Assembly: GCF_900090315.1 (NCBI RefSeq)
Contig: NZ_FMHZ01000002.1
Location: 3,202,501 to 3,266,500 of the forward strand
Reading direction: 5' to 3'
Length of the DNA stretch: 64,000 nt
Source of the DNA: Micromonospora citrea
GTDB taxonomy: Bacteria > Actinomycetota > Actinomycetes > Mycobacteriales > Micromonosporaceae
Below are positions 23,172 to 31,320 of this stretch, in pieces. Both the position numbers and the translations under genes were made by a program. Numbering within the stretch: position 1 is the stretch's first letter; every line of letters begins with the position of its first letter. The notes beneath the pieces were generated by a model, which saw only the letters and a list, made by a program, of their open reading frames with translations, was not told the DNA's origin and did no database searches.

Positions 23172-23330
23172 CCCGTGCTGATGTCGTCCAGGTGAGCGCC
23201 GTCGACAGGACTCGTCGACGTATCGGCCTTCGACGGCGTAGCCGTGCTGTTCGTACAGCCGGAAGGCGCCGGTGCTGGTCGCCAGGACGCGCGGTCCGAT
23301 CTTCCTCGCGCCCTTGTGAGCCGGCACGGC
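23172..23330 (-). pseudogene. Remnant of a GNAT acetyltransferase, frameshifted
   Basis: One minus-strand frame carries GARKIGPRVLATSTGAFRLY and then EQHGYAVEGRYVDES, the typical GNAT C-terminal N/T-x-x-A-x-x-L-Y-E-x-x-G-F-x-x-E-G-R signature. A different frame then continues with SPVDGAHLDDISTGKRL, the usual end of such proteins. The frame change lies near 23195-23210. No N-terminal half is recognisable upstream. Probably a decayed gene fragment. Confidence 0.5.
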
Positions 23331-23570
23331 GTTCGGCGGCCGAAAGCAGGGCCGAGGCTGATCGACCGGCTGCTCACCGAATGGCCCCTGGCGACGCATT
23401 CGTTCCGCGTCCTGCCCGCTGAGCGGTCGTCGCGCGCGGCCCTCGACCGACTGGACCTTCGGAAGATCCACCTCTCCTTGCCCAAGGCCCTACCTCTGGT
23501 ACCAGCCTCCCGTGTAGGCGCCCCGGGTGGCGCAGGCCAACGGGAGCCATGCCAGTGCCACTTCGAGCCC

Positions 23571-24107
23571 TTAACGGACAACGCGATAGTCGACGAGTAG
23601 GTAGCCGGTCGGCGAGGTCTCGCTTCTGGTTGGTGCGAGTCGAAGGGATGGCAGTCCGTCGAGGAGCCGTCGTCCCTGACCGACGACACACGGCGCTATC
23701 ACGAGCCTGAGTTCGTCGACAACGTCGGCGGCGAGCAGCGCCTGCGCGACCGAGATGCTCCCGTGGACACCGATGTCGCCCCCGCGCTGCCGCTTGAGAT
23801 CCCGAACGAATTCGACCAGCCCGCCGTCGATCACCGTGGTATTGGCCCAGTCCCGGTCGAGGGGCGTGGCTGTTGCGACATGCTTCGCGACCCCGTTGAT
23901 GAACGTCGCAAATGGCTCGATCTGGCTGCTCGGCCAGAACTGCGCCCACTCCGTGTAGCTCTGGCGGCCGAGGATGACCGCGTCCTGTGTCGCGATCGCA
24001 CGGGGAATGCTGGCGTCCACCACGTCGTCCCAGTCGGTGATGAAAGTGTCCGGGGCCTCGGCAACCCCGTCGAGGGACAGGAACTCGGTCACGACGATCT
24101 TTCGCAC
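23571..24107 (-). CDS. Dihydrofolate reductase/RibD C-terminal family protein
   Basis: 178 residues from GTG 24107 with GGAGGTG upstream. RibD_C/DHFR-like fold: IVVTEFLSLDGVAEAP at the N-terminus, DAVILGRQSYTEWA near 42-55, IDGGLVEFVRDLKRQRGGDIGVHGS near 93-117, and LRLVIAPCVVGQGRRLLDG near 134-152. These are NADPH-dependent reductases of unknown substrate, common in actinobacteria. Confidence 0.9.
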   Translation of the reverse strand: MRKIVVTEFLSLDGVAEAPDTFITDWDDVVDASIPRAIATQDAVILGRQSYTEWAQFWPSSQIEPFATFINGVAKHVATATPLDRDWANTTVIDGGLVEFVRDLKRQRGGDIGVHGSISVAQALLAADVVDELRLVIAPCVVGQGRRLLDGLPSLRLAPTRSETSPTGYLLVDYRVVR

Positions 24108-24496
24108 GCCCTACACCTCCAGTTGGTTCCGATGCTCCTGGTTGACTGGCCAAGCCGCCGGAACTCATCGCTGCGATTGCACCGCGTCCTCGGGATGCCG
24201 GTCCCACGGTCGTGGGCGATGTCGCCGGAGGGCTGCTGCCGACCTGGTGCTACCGCGCGACGGTGTCGAGCCGGGCGCCGTCGTCGACGCGCCGGTGGGG
24301 AGATCCTGGCGGGCGTGAACTGAGCAGATGCTCGCCCGGATCGGTGCACCCGCGGTTCCACACCGGTCCGCCGGGTGTCTGCCTGCCCGAGCGGAGCAGA
24401 TGGCGGCAGAGTTCGGGTTCCTGGTTCCAGCCGCTCATGTTGTCGGCCACCTGTTGCATGATCGGGCGGTCCGACCTTGGGAGGGGACGGGGCATC
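24108..24496. other. 389-base gap, no gene recognised
   Basis: Short frames on both strands have no domain or ribosome binding site support. The stretch contains no evident repeat. Confidence 0.4.
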
Positions 24497-24634
24497 ATGC
24501 CGATCAGCGCGGCCGGCAGCGAGATCGAGACGGTTGCGCGTGAGGCGATAGGCGACGACTTCTGGTTCGTCGCGACGAGCTACGGCTTCCCGGACGCGGA
24601 CGTCGAACGACTGATCGCCAATCGGGAGTGGTGA
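24497..24634 (+). CDS. 45-residue hypothetical protein
   Basis: Starts at ATG 24497 after GGGAGGGGACGG. Sequence EIETVAREAIGDDFWFVATSY then GFPDADVERLIANREW. It overlaps the next frame's GTG. It could be an independent small protein or the N-terminal part of the frameshifted gene that follows. Confidence 0.4.
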   Translation: MPISAAGSEIETVAREAIGDDFWFVATSYGFPDADVERLIANREW

Positions 24635-25169
24635 GCGGACGTGGTCTTCCGTTGCGCGAGAAGATCCGGGAGTACTACTTCCGGCACAAGGAGATCGCGG
24701 CTTACTGGCGTCCGCTGGACGAACGCTCGGAGCTGGTCGGCGAGTTCAGGCTGTGGCATCTGCTGAGCGCCGCGACGCGAGGATGCTTGGGCGATGTCTT
24801 CGACGGGGAGGACGACGAGGGGCGCGCGCTCTACAGCGAGCTGCACGTCTTCGACGACACCCCCCGCACCGGGACGGGAAAATGGCGGCTGTGCGAGCCA
24901 CCCCCGGGGCGAGCGACCCGGAGATCTGGTTCCACGACCTGCGTGACGGTGCCCTTCGCATGGACCTCGACTACCCGGGCTATCTGGAGGCGCTGCTGGT
25001 CACCAAGGGCGTGATCGGCTGGCAGTACCTGTACTGCGCGCCGGAGGACTGCGGCATGGGATTCTTCCCGCTCGTGGACGGACTGGCCGAAATGCTCGAC
25101 GTCTTCCCACGCCTCTTTCCCCACCACGACTACGCCGACCTGGCGGCCCGCCTCCGGGAGCGCACGTGA
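24628..25169 (+). pseudogene. Frameshifted conserved hypothetical (SUKH-like)
   Basis: The first part (GTG 24628 to about 24890) encodes LREKIREYYFRHKEIAAYWR ... EFRLWHLLSA. The second part, in another frame up to 25169, encodes DPEIWFHDLRDGALRMDLDY then LEALLVTKGVIGWQYLY. These two halves are the N- and C-terminal parts of one family of actinobacterial proteins related to SMI1/KNR4. The shift must lie between 24859 and 24910, where runs CCCCCC and CCCCCGGGG occur. Either a real mutation or a single-base sequencing error. Confidence 0.6.
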
Positions 25170-25226
25170 CCTGGGCCACGCGAGCGGCCAGCTAGCGGCA
25201 GAGGGAGGAAGAAGGGATCGGCCCGG

Positions 25227-25835
25227 TCAGTCCTCGGCCATGGGGTTCAGCCCGAGGTACGGGCCGAGCAGTCGCCGCAGGCGGGCCAGCGTGACGTTCC
25301 GGGCCCCGGCCGCCTCCGTGCAGTCGGCGGGGCCGGCCGCCCGGGACGCCTGCACGATGAGGGAGTCCACCAGCTCGGCGATCGTCTCCGGCTCGGGTTC
25401 ACCGAAGTCCGCGAGCGCCTGCCGCAGGGGCACCTGGAGCCGGGCGTGGAACTCCTCCATCGGGCCGCGCAGCATGCGCGGCTCCACCACCTGCGTGAGG
25501 GCGCGGGCCACCGCCTGCTCGGAGCTGGTGAAGAGATCGACGTTGGCCTCCACGTACGCCCACACCCGGGTGGCGGGCGTCGGGGCCGCCGCCACCCGCG
25601 CGACGACCTGGCCCGCCCAGTCGGGGAAGACGTCGGCGACGACGGCGGCGAGCAGTTCCTCGGCGGAGGTGAAGTACTGGTAGACGCTGGTGCGGGCGAG
25701 CCCGGCGCGGCGCCCGACCGCCGCCATGGACGGCGCCTGCGCGGACTCGGCCAGGAGTGCGCGCGCGGCGTCCAGCAGGGCACGCCGTTGCCGGGCGTGG
25801 TGCTCGGCGACGCTCGGCGCCTGGATCCGCGGCAC
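25227..25835 (-). CDS. TetR-family regulator
   Basis: 202 residues. TetR_N HTH at about 14-60 (RRALLDAARALLAESAQAPSM ... GLARTSVYQYFTSAEELLAAVV). The C-terminal domain has ALTQVVEPRMLRGPMEEF and a long helix. It sits 42 bp downstream of the ABC transporter genes in the same direction, so it probably regulates that exporter and may be co-transcribed. The inverted repeats at 27702-27750 are candidate sites. Confidence 0.88.
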   Translation of the reverse strand: MPRIQAPSVAEHHARQRRALLDAARALLAESAQAPSMAAVGRRAGLARTSVYQYFTSAEELLAAVVADVFPDWAGQVVARVAAAPTPATRVWAYVEANVDLFTSSEQAVARALTQVVEPRMLRGPMEEFHARLQVPLRQALADFGEPEPETIAELVDSLIVQASRAAGPADCTEAAGARNVTLARLRRLLGPYLGLNPMAED

Positions 25836-25877
25836 GCACTCCTCCTCGTGGCAGGTGGTCGGCCCCGAGTCTATGGC

Positions 25878-26561
25878 TCAGACGCGGCTCTCCTCGTCGG
25901 CGGAGAGGCGGCCGTCGACCATCTTGAGGACCCGGTCGCACTGGTGCAGCACCTCGTGGTCGTGCGTGACCATGACGGTGGCGACGCCGTGCTCGTGGGC
26001 CTCGCGGGCCAGCAGCGCGACGACGTCCTGGCTGCGCTGGCGGTCCAGCGCGGCGGTGGGCTCGTCGACCAGGAGCAACTGGGGGCGGGTGACGAGGGCC
26101 CGCGCGATGCCGACGCGCTGCCGTTCGCCGCCGGAGAGCTGGTGCGGGCGCCGGTTCGCCTTGTGCGTCATGCCGACCTCGGCGAGCAGTTCCCGGGGGT
26201 CGCGGGGGTTGGCGACCTTGCCGAAGGTGAGCGGCAGGCGCACCTGGTCGAGGCTGGTGAGGGCCGGGATGAGGTTGCCGCTCTGGAACACGAACCCGAT
26301 CCGCTCGCGGCGGATCGCGGTGAGTCGGCGGTGCGTCAGCGCGGCGAGGTCGACGTCGCCGAGCCGGACCGCGCCGGAGGTGGGGCTGGTGAGCGCCCCG
26401 CAGACCGCGAGCAGGCTGGACTTCCCGGCGCCTGAGGGGCCGACGATCGCGACGAGTTCCCCCGCCGCGACGTCGAGGCCGACCCGGTCGAGGGCGGTGA
26501 CGGTCTCCTCGCCGTCGCCGTGCACCAGGGTGACGTCGGACAGGGACAGCACGGCGGTCAT
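25878..26561 (-). CDS. ABC transporter ATP-binding protein (MacB/LolD type)
   Basis: 227 residues. Walker A GPSGAGKSSLL near 40-49, Q-loop in FVFQSGNLIPALT, signature LSGGERQRVGIARAL near 146, Walker B LLLVDEPTAALD near 166, and H-loop VTHDHEVL. This is the MacB/FtsE-type ATPase that works with a single FtsX-like permease. Its ATG overlaps the permease stop (ATGA). Predicted to energise export or mechanotransmission at the cell envelope; substrate unknown. Confidence 0.93.
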   Translation of the reverse strand: MTAVLSLSDVTLVHGDGEETVTALDRVGLDVAAGELVAIVGPSGAGKSSLLAVCGALTSPTSGAVRLGDVDLAALTHRRLTAIRRERIGFVFQSGNLIPALTSLDQVRLPLTFGKVANPRDPRELLAEVGMTHKANRRPHQLSGGERQRVGIARALVTRPQLLLVDEPTAALDRQRSQDVVALLAREAHEHGVATVMVTHDHEVLHQCDRVLKMVDGRLSADEESRV

Positions 26562-27688
26562 CGGTTGCCTCCCAGCGCGGTGAGCGGGTCGACGCGGGTG
26601 ATACGCAGGACGGCCACGGCGGCACCCACCACGCCCAGGATGAGCAGCAGGGCGGCGGCGACGACGATCGGGCCGGCCTCGAGCGCGAACGGCATGGGCG
26701 TGGACGAGATGGCGGCGCCGGCCGCCACGCCGAGGGCGACGCCGGTGGCGACCGACAGGGCGAGGAGCACCACCGACTGCACCAGGCTGTCCCGGAGCAG
26801 GTAGCGGGTGCTCGCGCCGAGCGCCCGCAGCACGGCGATCTCCTGCCTGCGTTGCACCGTGAGCACCGTGAAGAAGGCCCCCACGACGAGCGCCGAGATC
26901 GCGTAGAGGAAGGCCTGGATCAGCTGGAGCGTCGAGGTCTCGGCGGTGTAGCCGGGCGAGGCGCCGTAGGACTCCTCGCGGGTCATCGACGTGGTGCCCG
27001 CCGCCTCGTCGCCGGCCGCCAGGGCGACGTCGGCGTCGTTCTCCGCGCGGACGGCGACGGCGGTGATCTCCTGGTAGATGCGGCCGGGCGGTACGTCGCC
27101 CGCGCGCACGCCGGCCTTCACCTCCTGCCACGACCGCAGGGGCAGGTATCCGACGTCCACGTGGCCGAAGGTGTGCTGCTCGGCGAGGATGCCCACCACC
27201 TTCAGCGGGGTGCCGGCCGGTTCGACAGTGATGGTGTCGCCGACCCCGATCCCCTCCTCTGCCGCCGTGGCGCTGACGACGACCTCTCCCTCGCCGGCGA
27301 GGCGCCTGCCCTCGGCGACCTCCGGGTCGAGGAACGAGCCGACCTCGACGCCGAAGAGCGCCAGGTCGATCTCGGTCCCCCGGTTGCTCCGGCCGTTGGC
27401 GAGGGTGTTGCCGAGCGGCGCCGCCTCGGCCACGCCGGGCTGCTTCGCCCAGGTGTCGACGGCCCCGACGTCCACCACGCTGCGGGAGAACGCCGAGTCC
27501 CTGGCCACCTCGTGCTGGAAGGCGAGCGAGGTGACGGGAAGTCGTTGCAGGCCGGAGACGCCGTCGTTGACCAGCCCGACGGAGAGGCCGCTCAGGAGCA
27601 CGGTGAGGACGGCGATGAGCGCCACGACGACGCCCATGAGGGCGAACCGGCCGCGCGCGAAGGCGAGTTCGCGAAGCGCAAGGAACAT
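26558..27688 (-). CDS. ABC transporter permease (MacB-PCD/FtsX family)
   Basis: 376 residues from ATG 27688. Helix 1 is near 14-36, a large extracytoplasmic MacB_PCD-like domain spans about 45-245, then three helices form the FtsX domain (about 253-275, 300-325 and 340-365), including LTVQRRQEIAVLRALGAS. It forms the membrane part with the ATPase encoded next. Operator-like palindromes lie 14-62 bp upstream. Confidence 0.92.
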   Translation of the reverse strand: MFLALRELAFARGRFALMGVVVALIAVLTVLLSGLSVGLVNDGVSGLQRLPVTSLAFQHEVARDSAFSRSVVDVGAVDTWAKQPGVAEAAPLGNTLANGRSNRGTEIDLALFGVEVGSFLDPEVAEGRRLAGEGEVVVSATAAEEGIGVGDTITVEPAGTPLKVVGILAEQHTFGHVDVGYLPLRSWQEVKAGVRAGDVPPGRIYQEITAVAVRAENDADVALAAGDEAAGTTSMTREESYGASPGYTAETSTLQLIQAFLYAISALVVGAFFTVLTVQRRQEIAVLRALGASTRYLLRDSLVQSVVLLALSVATGVALGVAAGAAISSTPMPFALEAGPIVVAAALLLILGVVGAAVAVLRITRVDPLTALGGNR

Positions 27689-27701
27689 GGGTCTACCCCG
27701 T

Positions 27702-27750
27702 CCGACAGGTAGTCGACAGCATGTCGGGAAAGATACCGACACCCTGTCGG
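27702..27750. promoter_or_regulatory. Double operator upstream of ABC operon
   Basis: CCGACA (27702-27707) pairs with TGTCGG (27722-27727), and CCGACA-CCC-TGTCGG at 27736-27750 is a perfect palindrome. Repeated TGTCGG half-sites in the promoter region suggest binding by the TetR regulator of the operon. Confidence 0.6.
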
Positions 27751-27998
27751 GACACCAAGGGTCGACGCCGTGGGCGTGAAGCACCTCACGACGCGGTGTC
27801 CGCGTACCGGCCAGCTCGGAGTGGGAGCGCTCACGACGGGCCGGCGGTCGGGAAGCTCGTCGCACACGTCCACCCGGGCGTCGGCACGGTGGCGACCCAG
27901 GCGACGAAGTCCAACCGCCGGCGCGCGGGGCGGGGCCTGGACGCGGCGGTGGTGGCGGTGGCCTGCCCGCCCGCGCGACCGCCACGGAGCGGCGCCGG

Positions 27999-29033
27999 TC
28001 AGTCGGCGGCGATCTGATCCGTCGACTCGGCGGCGACGGCCAGGATGTCGGCGCTGCCGCTGCGGGCGTACGTGTCCATCGCGGTGTCGACGAACTTGAT
28101 GGCGTGGGCGTCGCCGGTGTCCATGGCGCGGCGCATGACCTCGTCGGGGTCGGGAGCGGAACCGGCGCGCGGAGCGGGCCGTCCCTCCGCGGGGGCGAAG
28201 GCGGCGGTCACCGCGGCCGTCGCGGCCCAGGCGGCGGCGAGGCTGGGCGCCCAGAGCGTCGCCGGCAGAGCCGGCAGCGTGCGCAGGACCGCGTTCGGCG
28301 CGGTGGCCGCGTGCACGAGCATGACGGGGCTGGCGTATCCGTGCGTGCCGTGCCGCTCGACGGCGGCGTCGACGATGCCGGCGAGGCGGACCGGCACGTC
28401 GTCACCGTCGCGGCCGGGCACCGCGCCGGCCGCCGCCGGCCACTGCGCCAGGTCGGCCAGCTGGGCGAGGCGGGCGCGGATGCCGAACCGCTGGTCGGGC
28501 ACGAGGGGCACCGCGTCGAGCGCGGAGCGGGGGTCGGTCGTCCGGTACGGTCCGGTGCCGGGCGAGGCGAGCGGCTGCCACCGGGCGGCCCAGTAGGCCA
28601 GCCCCTGACCGAGTTCCGCGACGCGCGGCCCGGTCTCCTCGTCGAGCAGGGCGCGTACGGCGTGCCCGACGCGGATCACGCCGTGGGTGGCGCCCGCGGC
28701 GATGCCGGGGAGCAGGCGCGGCCACCAACGGGTGAGCACCTCACGCCAGTGCTCGCCGGCCAGCTCGCGGTCGAAGTAGTCGAGCCAGTCGCCGGTGCGT
28801 ACCGGGTCGCCGAGCGGGTCACGCCACTCGTCTGCGGCGATGGTGCGGATGCCTCGCGGCCGGTCCTCCAGCTTGTCCGCGTAGGAGTCGAGCCACCGGT
28901 GGGCGGCCTCCCCGTGACCGCGGTGCACCAGCGCCTCCACGGCCATCGGGGCGTGGTTGGACAACCAGCCGTTCCGTTCCGGGCCGGTGTGCCGCACCCG
29001 TTCGTACGCCTCGTCGAGCATCGTGCCTGTCAT
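27999..29033 (-). CDS. Questin oxidase family protein (DUF4243)
   Basis: 344 residues. The N-terminal region GWLSNHAPMAVEALVHRGHG and later WRQEVLT-like WREVLTRWWPRLLPGIAAGATHGVIRVGHAVRAL match the questin oxidase-like/AflY family of Baeyer-Villiger-type enzymes from fungal polyketide pathways, which is also widespread in actinobacteria with unknown substrates. The His/Asn-rich G-N-H-x-P-M motif is conserved. It stands alone, divergent from the gene at 29153. Confidence 0.85.
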   Translation of the reverse strand: MTGTMLDEAYERVRHTGPERNGWLSNHAPMAVEALVHRGHGEAAHRWLDSYADKLEDRPRGIRTIAADEWRDPLGDPVRTGDWLDYFDRELAGEHWREVLTRWWPRLLPGIAAGATHGVIRVGHAVRALLDEETGPRVAELGQGLAYWAARWQPLASPGTGPYRTTDPRSALDAVPLVPDQRFGIRARLAQLADLAQWPAAAGAVPGRDGDDVPVRLAGIVDAAVERHGTHGYASPVMLVHAATAPNAVLRTLPALPATLWAPSLAAAWAATAAVTAAFAPAEGRPAPRAGSAPDPDEVMRRAMDTGDAHAIKFVDTAMDTYARSGSADILAVAAESTDQIAAD

Positions 29034-29152
29034 GCCGAAGACGGTAAAATCTCAAGTTCGGTTGAGGTCAAGAGCGACAGTTGGGGCGCTCGAAGGAGCG
29101 GTCGTGGCGCGGCGGACGCGGTAGCGTCCGTGGCTCACCACGGGGAGGCTGC

Positions 29153-29662
29153 ATGTATGACCGGCGTGACCTCGTCCACGCCTATCTCGCCGCGCAGGGC
29201 GGGCGGTTCGGCGGCTACCGTCCCGAGTCCTCGGCCTACAACGCGGCGCTGAAGGCGCACCACACGGCGATGCTGGACGGACTCCAGCAACTCTTCGGCC
29301 TGCGTCTGCACGCGGACGGCGGCGGCAGTTTCACCCATCGGGTCCTGTTCAGGCTCTTCTCCGCCACGGCCGACTCGTTCCTCGCCCTCCGCACCCCGTG
29401 GTCGAACTTCCTGGAGGCCGGCCTCCTGGTCCGGATGGTCGAGGAGGCCGGGGCGGAGGGCGAGCGCGTCATGGCGGCCAGCCAACGCGTCGACGCCCTC
29501 ACCGCCGAGTCCCGGGAGACCCACCTGGAGATGCTCGACGCGCTCGTCGCGGTGCTGCTCGGCGACCGCGCGGTGCTGACGTTCAGCCCCGCCGACCTGC
29601 GGGCGATCGGGGTCGACGACACGATGCCGAGCCCGTCGGACCACCCGCTCTACGAGGGCTGA
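29153..29662 (+). CDS. Hypothetical protein, helical
   Basis: 169 residues from ATG 29153 with GGGAGG upstream. Mostly alpha-helical, beginning YDRRDLVHAYLAAQGGRFGGYRPESSAYNAAL. No catalytic motif or domain is recognised. Its last 13 bp overlap the convergent HXXEE gene. Confidence 0.7.
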   Translation: MYDRRDLVHAYLAAQGGRFGGYRPESSAYNAALKAHHTAMLDGLQQLFGLRLHADGGGSFTHRVLFRLFSATADSFLALRTPWSNFLEAGLLVRMVEEAGAEGERVMAASQRVDALTAESRETHLEMLDALVAVLLGDRAVLTFSPADLRAIGVDDTMPSPSDHPLYEG

Positions 29663-30222
29663 CCGGCTGGCTCGCCCCGGGTCGCGCGTGGCGGCTCCGG
29701 GGCCAGGATGCGGGCCACGGCGTGGCACGTGCCAATGGCCAGCGGCAGCAGCAGGGTCGCGCTGGCTGCCGCGCCACCACCCGACCGGGGCACGCCGGCC
29801 GCGCGCAGGCGTCGCCAGGCCCACAGCGAGAACGGGGCGACGACCAGCGGCGCGGTGACCACGCCGGGGGTGTACCCCCGGAAGGCCACGGCCTGGGCCA
29901 CGTGCGTGCCCGCGTGCAGGCCGAAGCCGGCCAGGGCCGCCTGGTAGAAGCCGCTGCGCCCACCGGTGCGGGCGCCCCGGGCCGCGGCGGCGGTCATCAC
30001 GACGCCCATCGCGCCGATGGCGATGCGGGCCTGCGCCGGGCTGACCCTCAACTGGTCCCACACCTGCTCGGGCACCTGCGGGAAGCGGGCCCGCAGCCGT
30101 GGCCGGGCACGGTCGAGCCAGCCGCCCATCGTGGCGGCTTCCTCGATGTCGTGGATCACCCAGGCCGCCAGCAGTCCCCAGGTGGCCGCTGCCGGGAGGG
30201 CGACGTCCGTCCGCGAAGTCAT
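29650..30222 (-). CDS. HXXEE domain membrane protein
   Basis: 190 residues with about five hydrophobic helices. The signature H-D-I-E-E is at residues about 24-28 in the first helix, and FGLHAGTHVAQA in the third gives additional histidines, as in HXXEE family proteins, thought to be metal-dependent membrane enzymes or sensors. It is divergent from a TetR gene across a 10-bp-arm palindrome, so it is likely repressed by it. Confidence 0.85.
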   Translation of the reverse strand: MTSRTDVALPAAATWGLLAAWVIHDIEEAATMGGWLDRARPRLRARFPQVPEQVWDQLRVSPAQARIAIGAMGVVMTAAAARGARTGGRSGFYQAALAGFGLHAGTHVAQAVAFRGYTPGVVTAPLVVAPFSLWAWRRLRAAGVPRSGGGAAASATLLLPLAIGTCHAVARILAPEPPRATRGEPAGQPS

Positions 30223-30230
30223 GGGCCATA

Positions 30231-30256
30231 TAATTTACGATACAAGTCGTAAATTA
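30231..30256. promoter_or_regulatory. Operator between HXXEE gene and TetR
   Basis: TAATTTACGA-TACAAG-TCGTAAATTA: perfect 10-bp arms, strikingly AT-rich for this genome. It lies 9 bp from the HXXEE start and 14 bp from the TetR start, so bound repressor would block both promoters. Confidence 0.8.
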
Positions 30257-30269
30257 AAGAGGATGTGAC

Positions 30270-30848
30270 GTGGCCAACGAGCGAGGCCGGCCCCGGCGGC
30301 CGGAGACCGATGCGGCGATCCTGCGCGCCACCCTGGAGCTGCTCCGCGACGGCGGCTACCGCACCCTCTCCATCGAGAAGGTCGCCACCCGCGCGGGCGT
30401 GACCCGGCCGACCGTCTACCGCCGCTGGCCCGACAAGGCCGGTCTGGTCGTCGACGCCCTGGCCGAGGCGGTGCCCGTCGCCCTCGCCCCGGACACCGGC
30501 GACACCCGCACCGACCTGCACCACGTGGCACGCGGCCTCGTCGACCGGCTCGCCGGCCTGGCGCCGGTGATCCTCGGCGTGCTCGCCGACAGCGTCGGGC
30601 GCGAAGACCTGGCCGCGCCGCTGCGGGACCGGTACCTGCGCCCCCGCCTCCGCACCGTCACCGACGTCGTCGACCGCGGCATCGCCCGCGGCGACCTGCC
30701 CCCCGGCACCTCGCCGGCCACGGCGCGCGACCTCCTCGCCGGCCCGCTCGTCTACCGGTGGCTGGTCAACGGCACCCTGACGGACGCCGACGTCCACGAA
30801 CTCGCCGACGCCGCCTGGCGGGCGCTCACCGCCCCGGCCGACGCCTGA
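30270..30848 (+). CDS. TetR-family regulator
   Basis: 192 residues from GTG 30270. TetR_N at about 12-58 (ILRATLELLRDGGYRTLSIEKVATRAGVTRPTVYRRW). The C-terminal domain ends with LLAGPLVYRWLVNGTLTDAD, typical of the TetR_C_11/AcrR-like group. It probably controls itself and the divergent HXXEE gene through the palindrome. Confidence 0.9.
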   Translation: MANERGRPRRPETDAAILRATLELLRDGGYRTLSIEKVATRAGVTRPTVYRRWPDKAGLVVDALAEAVPVALAPDTGDTRTDLHHVARGLVDRLAGLAPVILGVLADSVGREDLAAPLRDRYLRPRLRTVTDVVDRGIARGDLPPGTSPATARDLLAGPLVYRWLVNGTLTDADVHELADAAWRALTAPADA

Positions 30849-30885
30849 CACCGGTGCGCTCCCGAGCCACCCCAGGTCGGCCTGA

Positions 30886-31245
30886 ACCGAGGCGAGCGGC
30901 GACCCTCCACTGTCCTCGCCATGGGAACGGGAGCGCTGGCGCGTTCCCGGGCGCCGGGTCCGACGGCCTGGGGCGTGCCAGGTCGTCGTCCGGCTGCATC
31001 CGCAGGACGCGCGAGGGCTGGCGGAGCGGTACGACTTCGCGCCCGTCCCGGCCGGCGGTCCCGGCCAGGCCGCTCCCGGGAAGACGCCCGCCGACGTGCG
31101 GCACGGCCTCCAGCCGTACGTCCCGGCCGGCGCCCGCTGGCGGCACAGCCGGTCGTACGACGAGGCGCCGCCCGCCACGCGCGGGCGGGTGGCGTTCCTC
31201 GACGTCGAGCACCGGACGGTGCTGCTCATGCTGACCGACCGCTGA
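30886..31245 (+). pseudogene. Gene fragment without start codon
   Basis: A frame open from 30886 to TGA 31243 encodes QVVVRLHPQDARGLAERYDF-like sequence (VVRLHPQDARGLAERYDF), then GLQPYVPAGARWRHSRSYDE and RVAFLDVEHRTVLLML. It looks protein-like with good codon bias, but no ATG/GTG/TTG start precedes the conserved part in frame. Probably a 5'-truncated or frameshifted gene. Family unknown. Confidence 0.4.
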
Positions 31246-31271
31246 CGGCGGGGGCCGCCGGGAGACGCGCG

Positions 31272-31302
31272 GCGGCCCCGGCGCGTGGCGCGCCGGGGCC
31301 GC
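31272..31302. terminator. Bidirectional GC hairpin terminator
   Basis: GCGGCCCCGGCGCG-TGG-CGCGCCGGGGCCGC, 14-bp perfect arms and 3-nt loop, between the plus-strand fragment and the convergent esterase. Confidence 0.7.
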
Positions 31303-31320
31303 TCGGACTGGCGTACGGGG

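Noticed and set aside
24089..24361. Short minus-strand frames between the RibD-like gene and the 45-residue gene
   Set aside because: No start signal or domain; they change frame character over short distances.
29135..30229. 364-residue minus-strand frame over two genes
   Set aside because: Shadow of the 29153 gene and the HXXEE gene; the HXXEE frame has the motif and helices.
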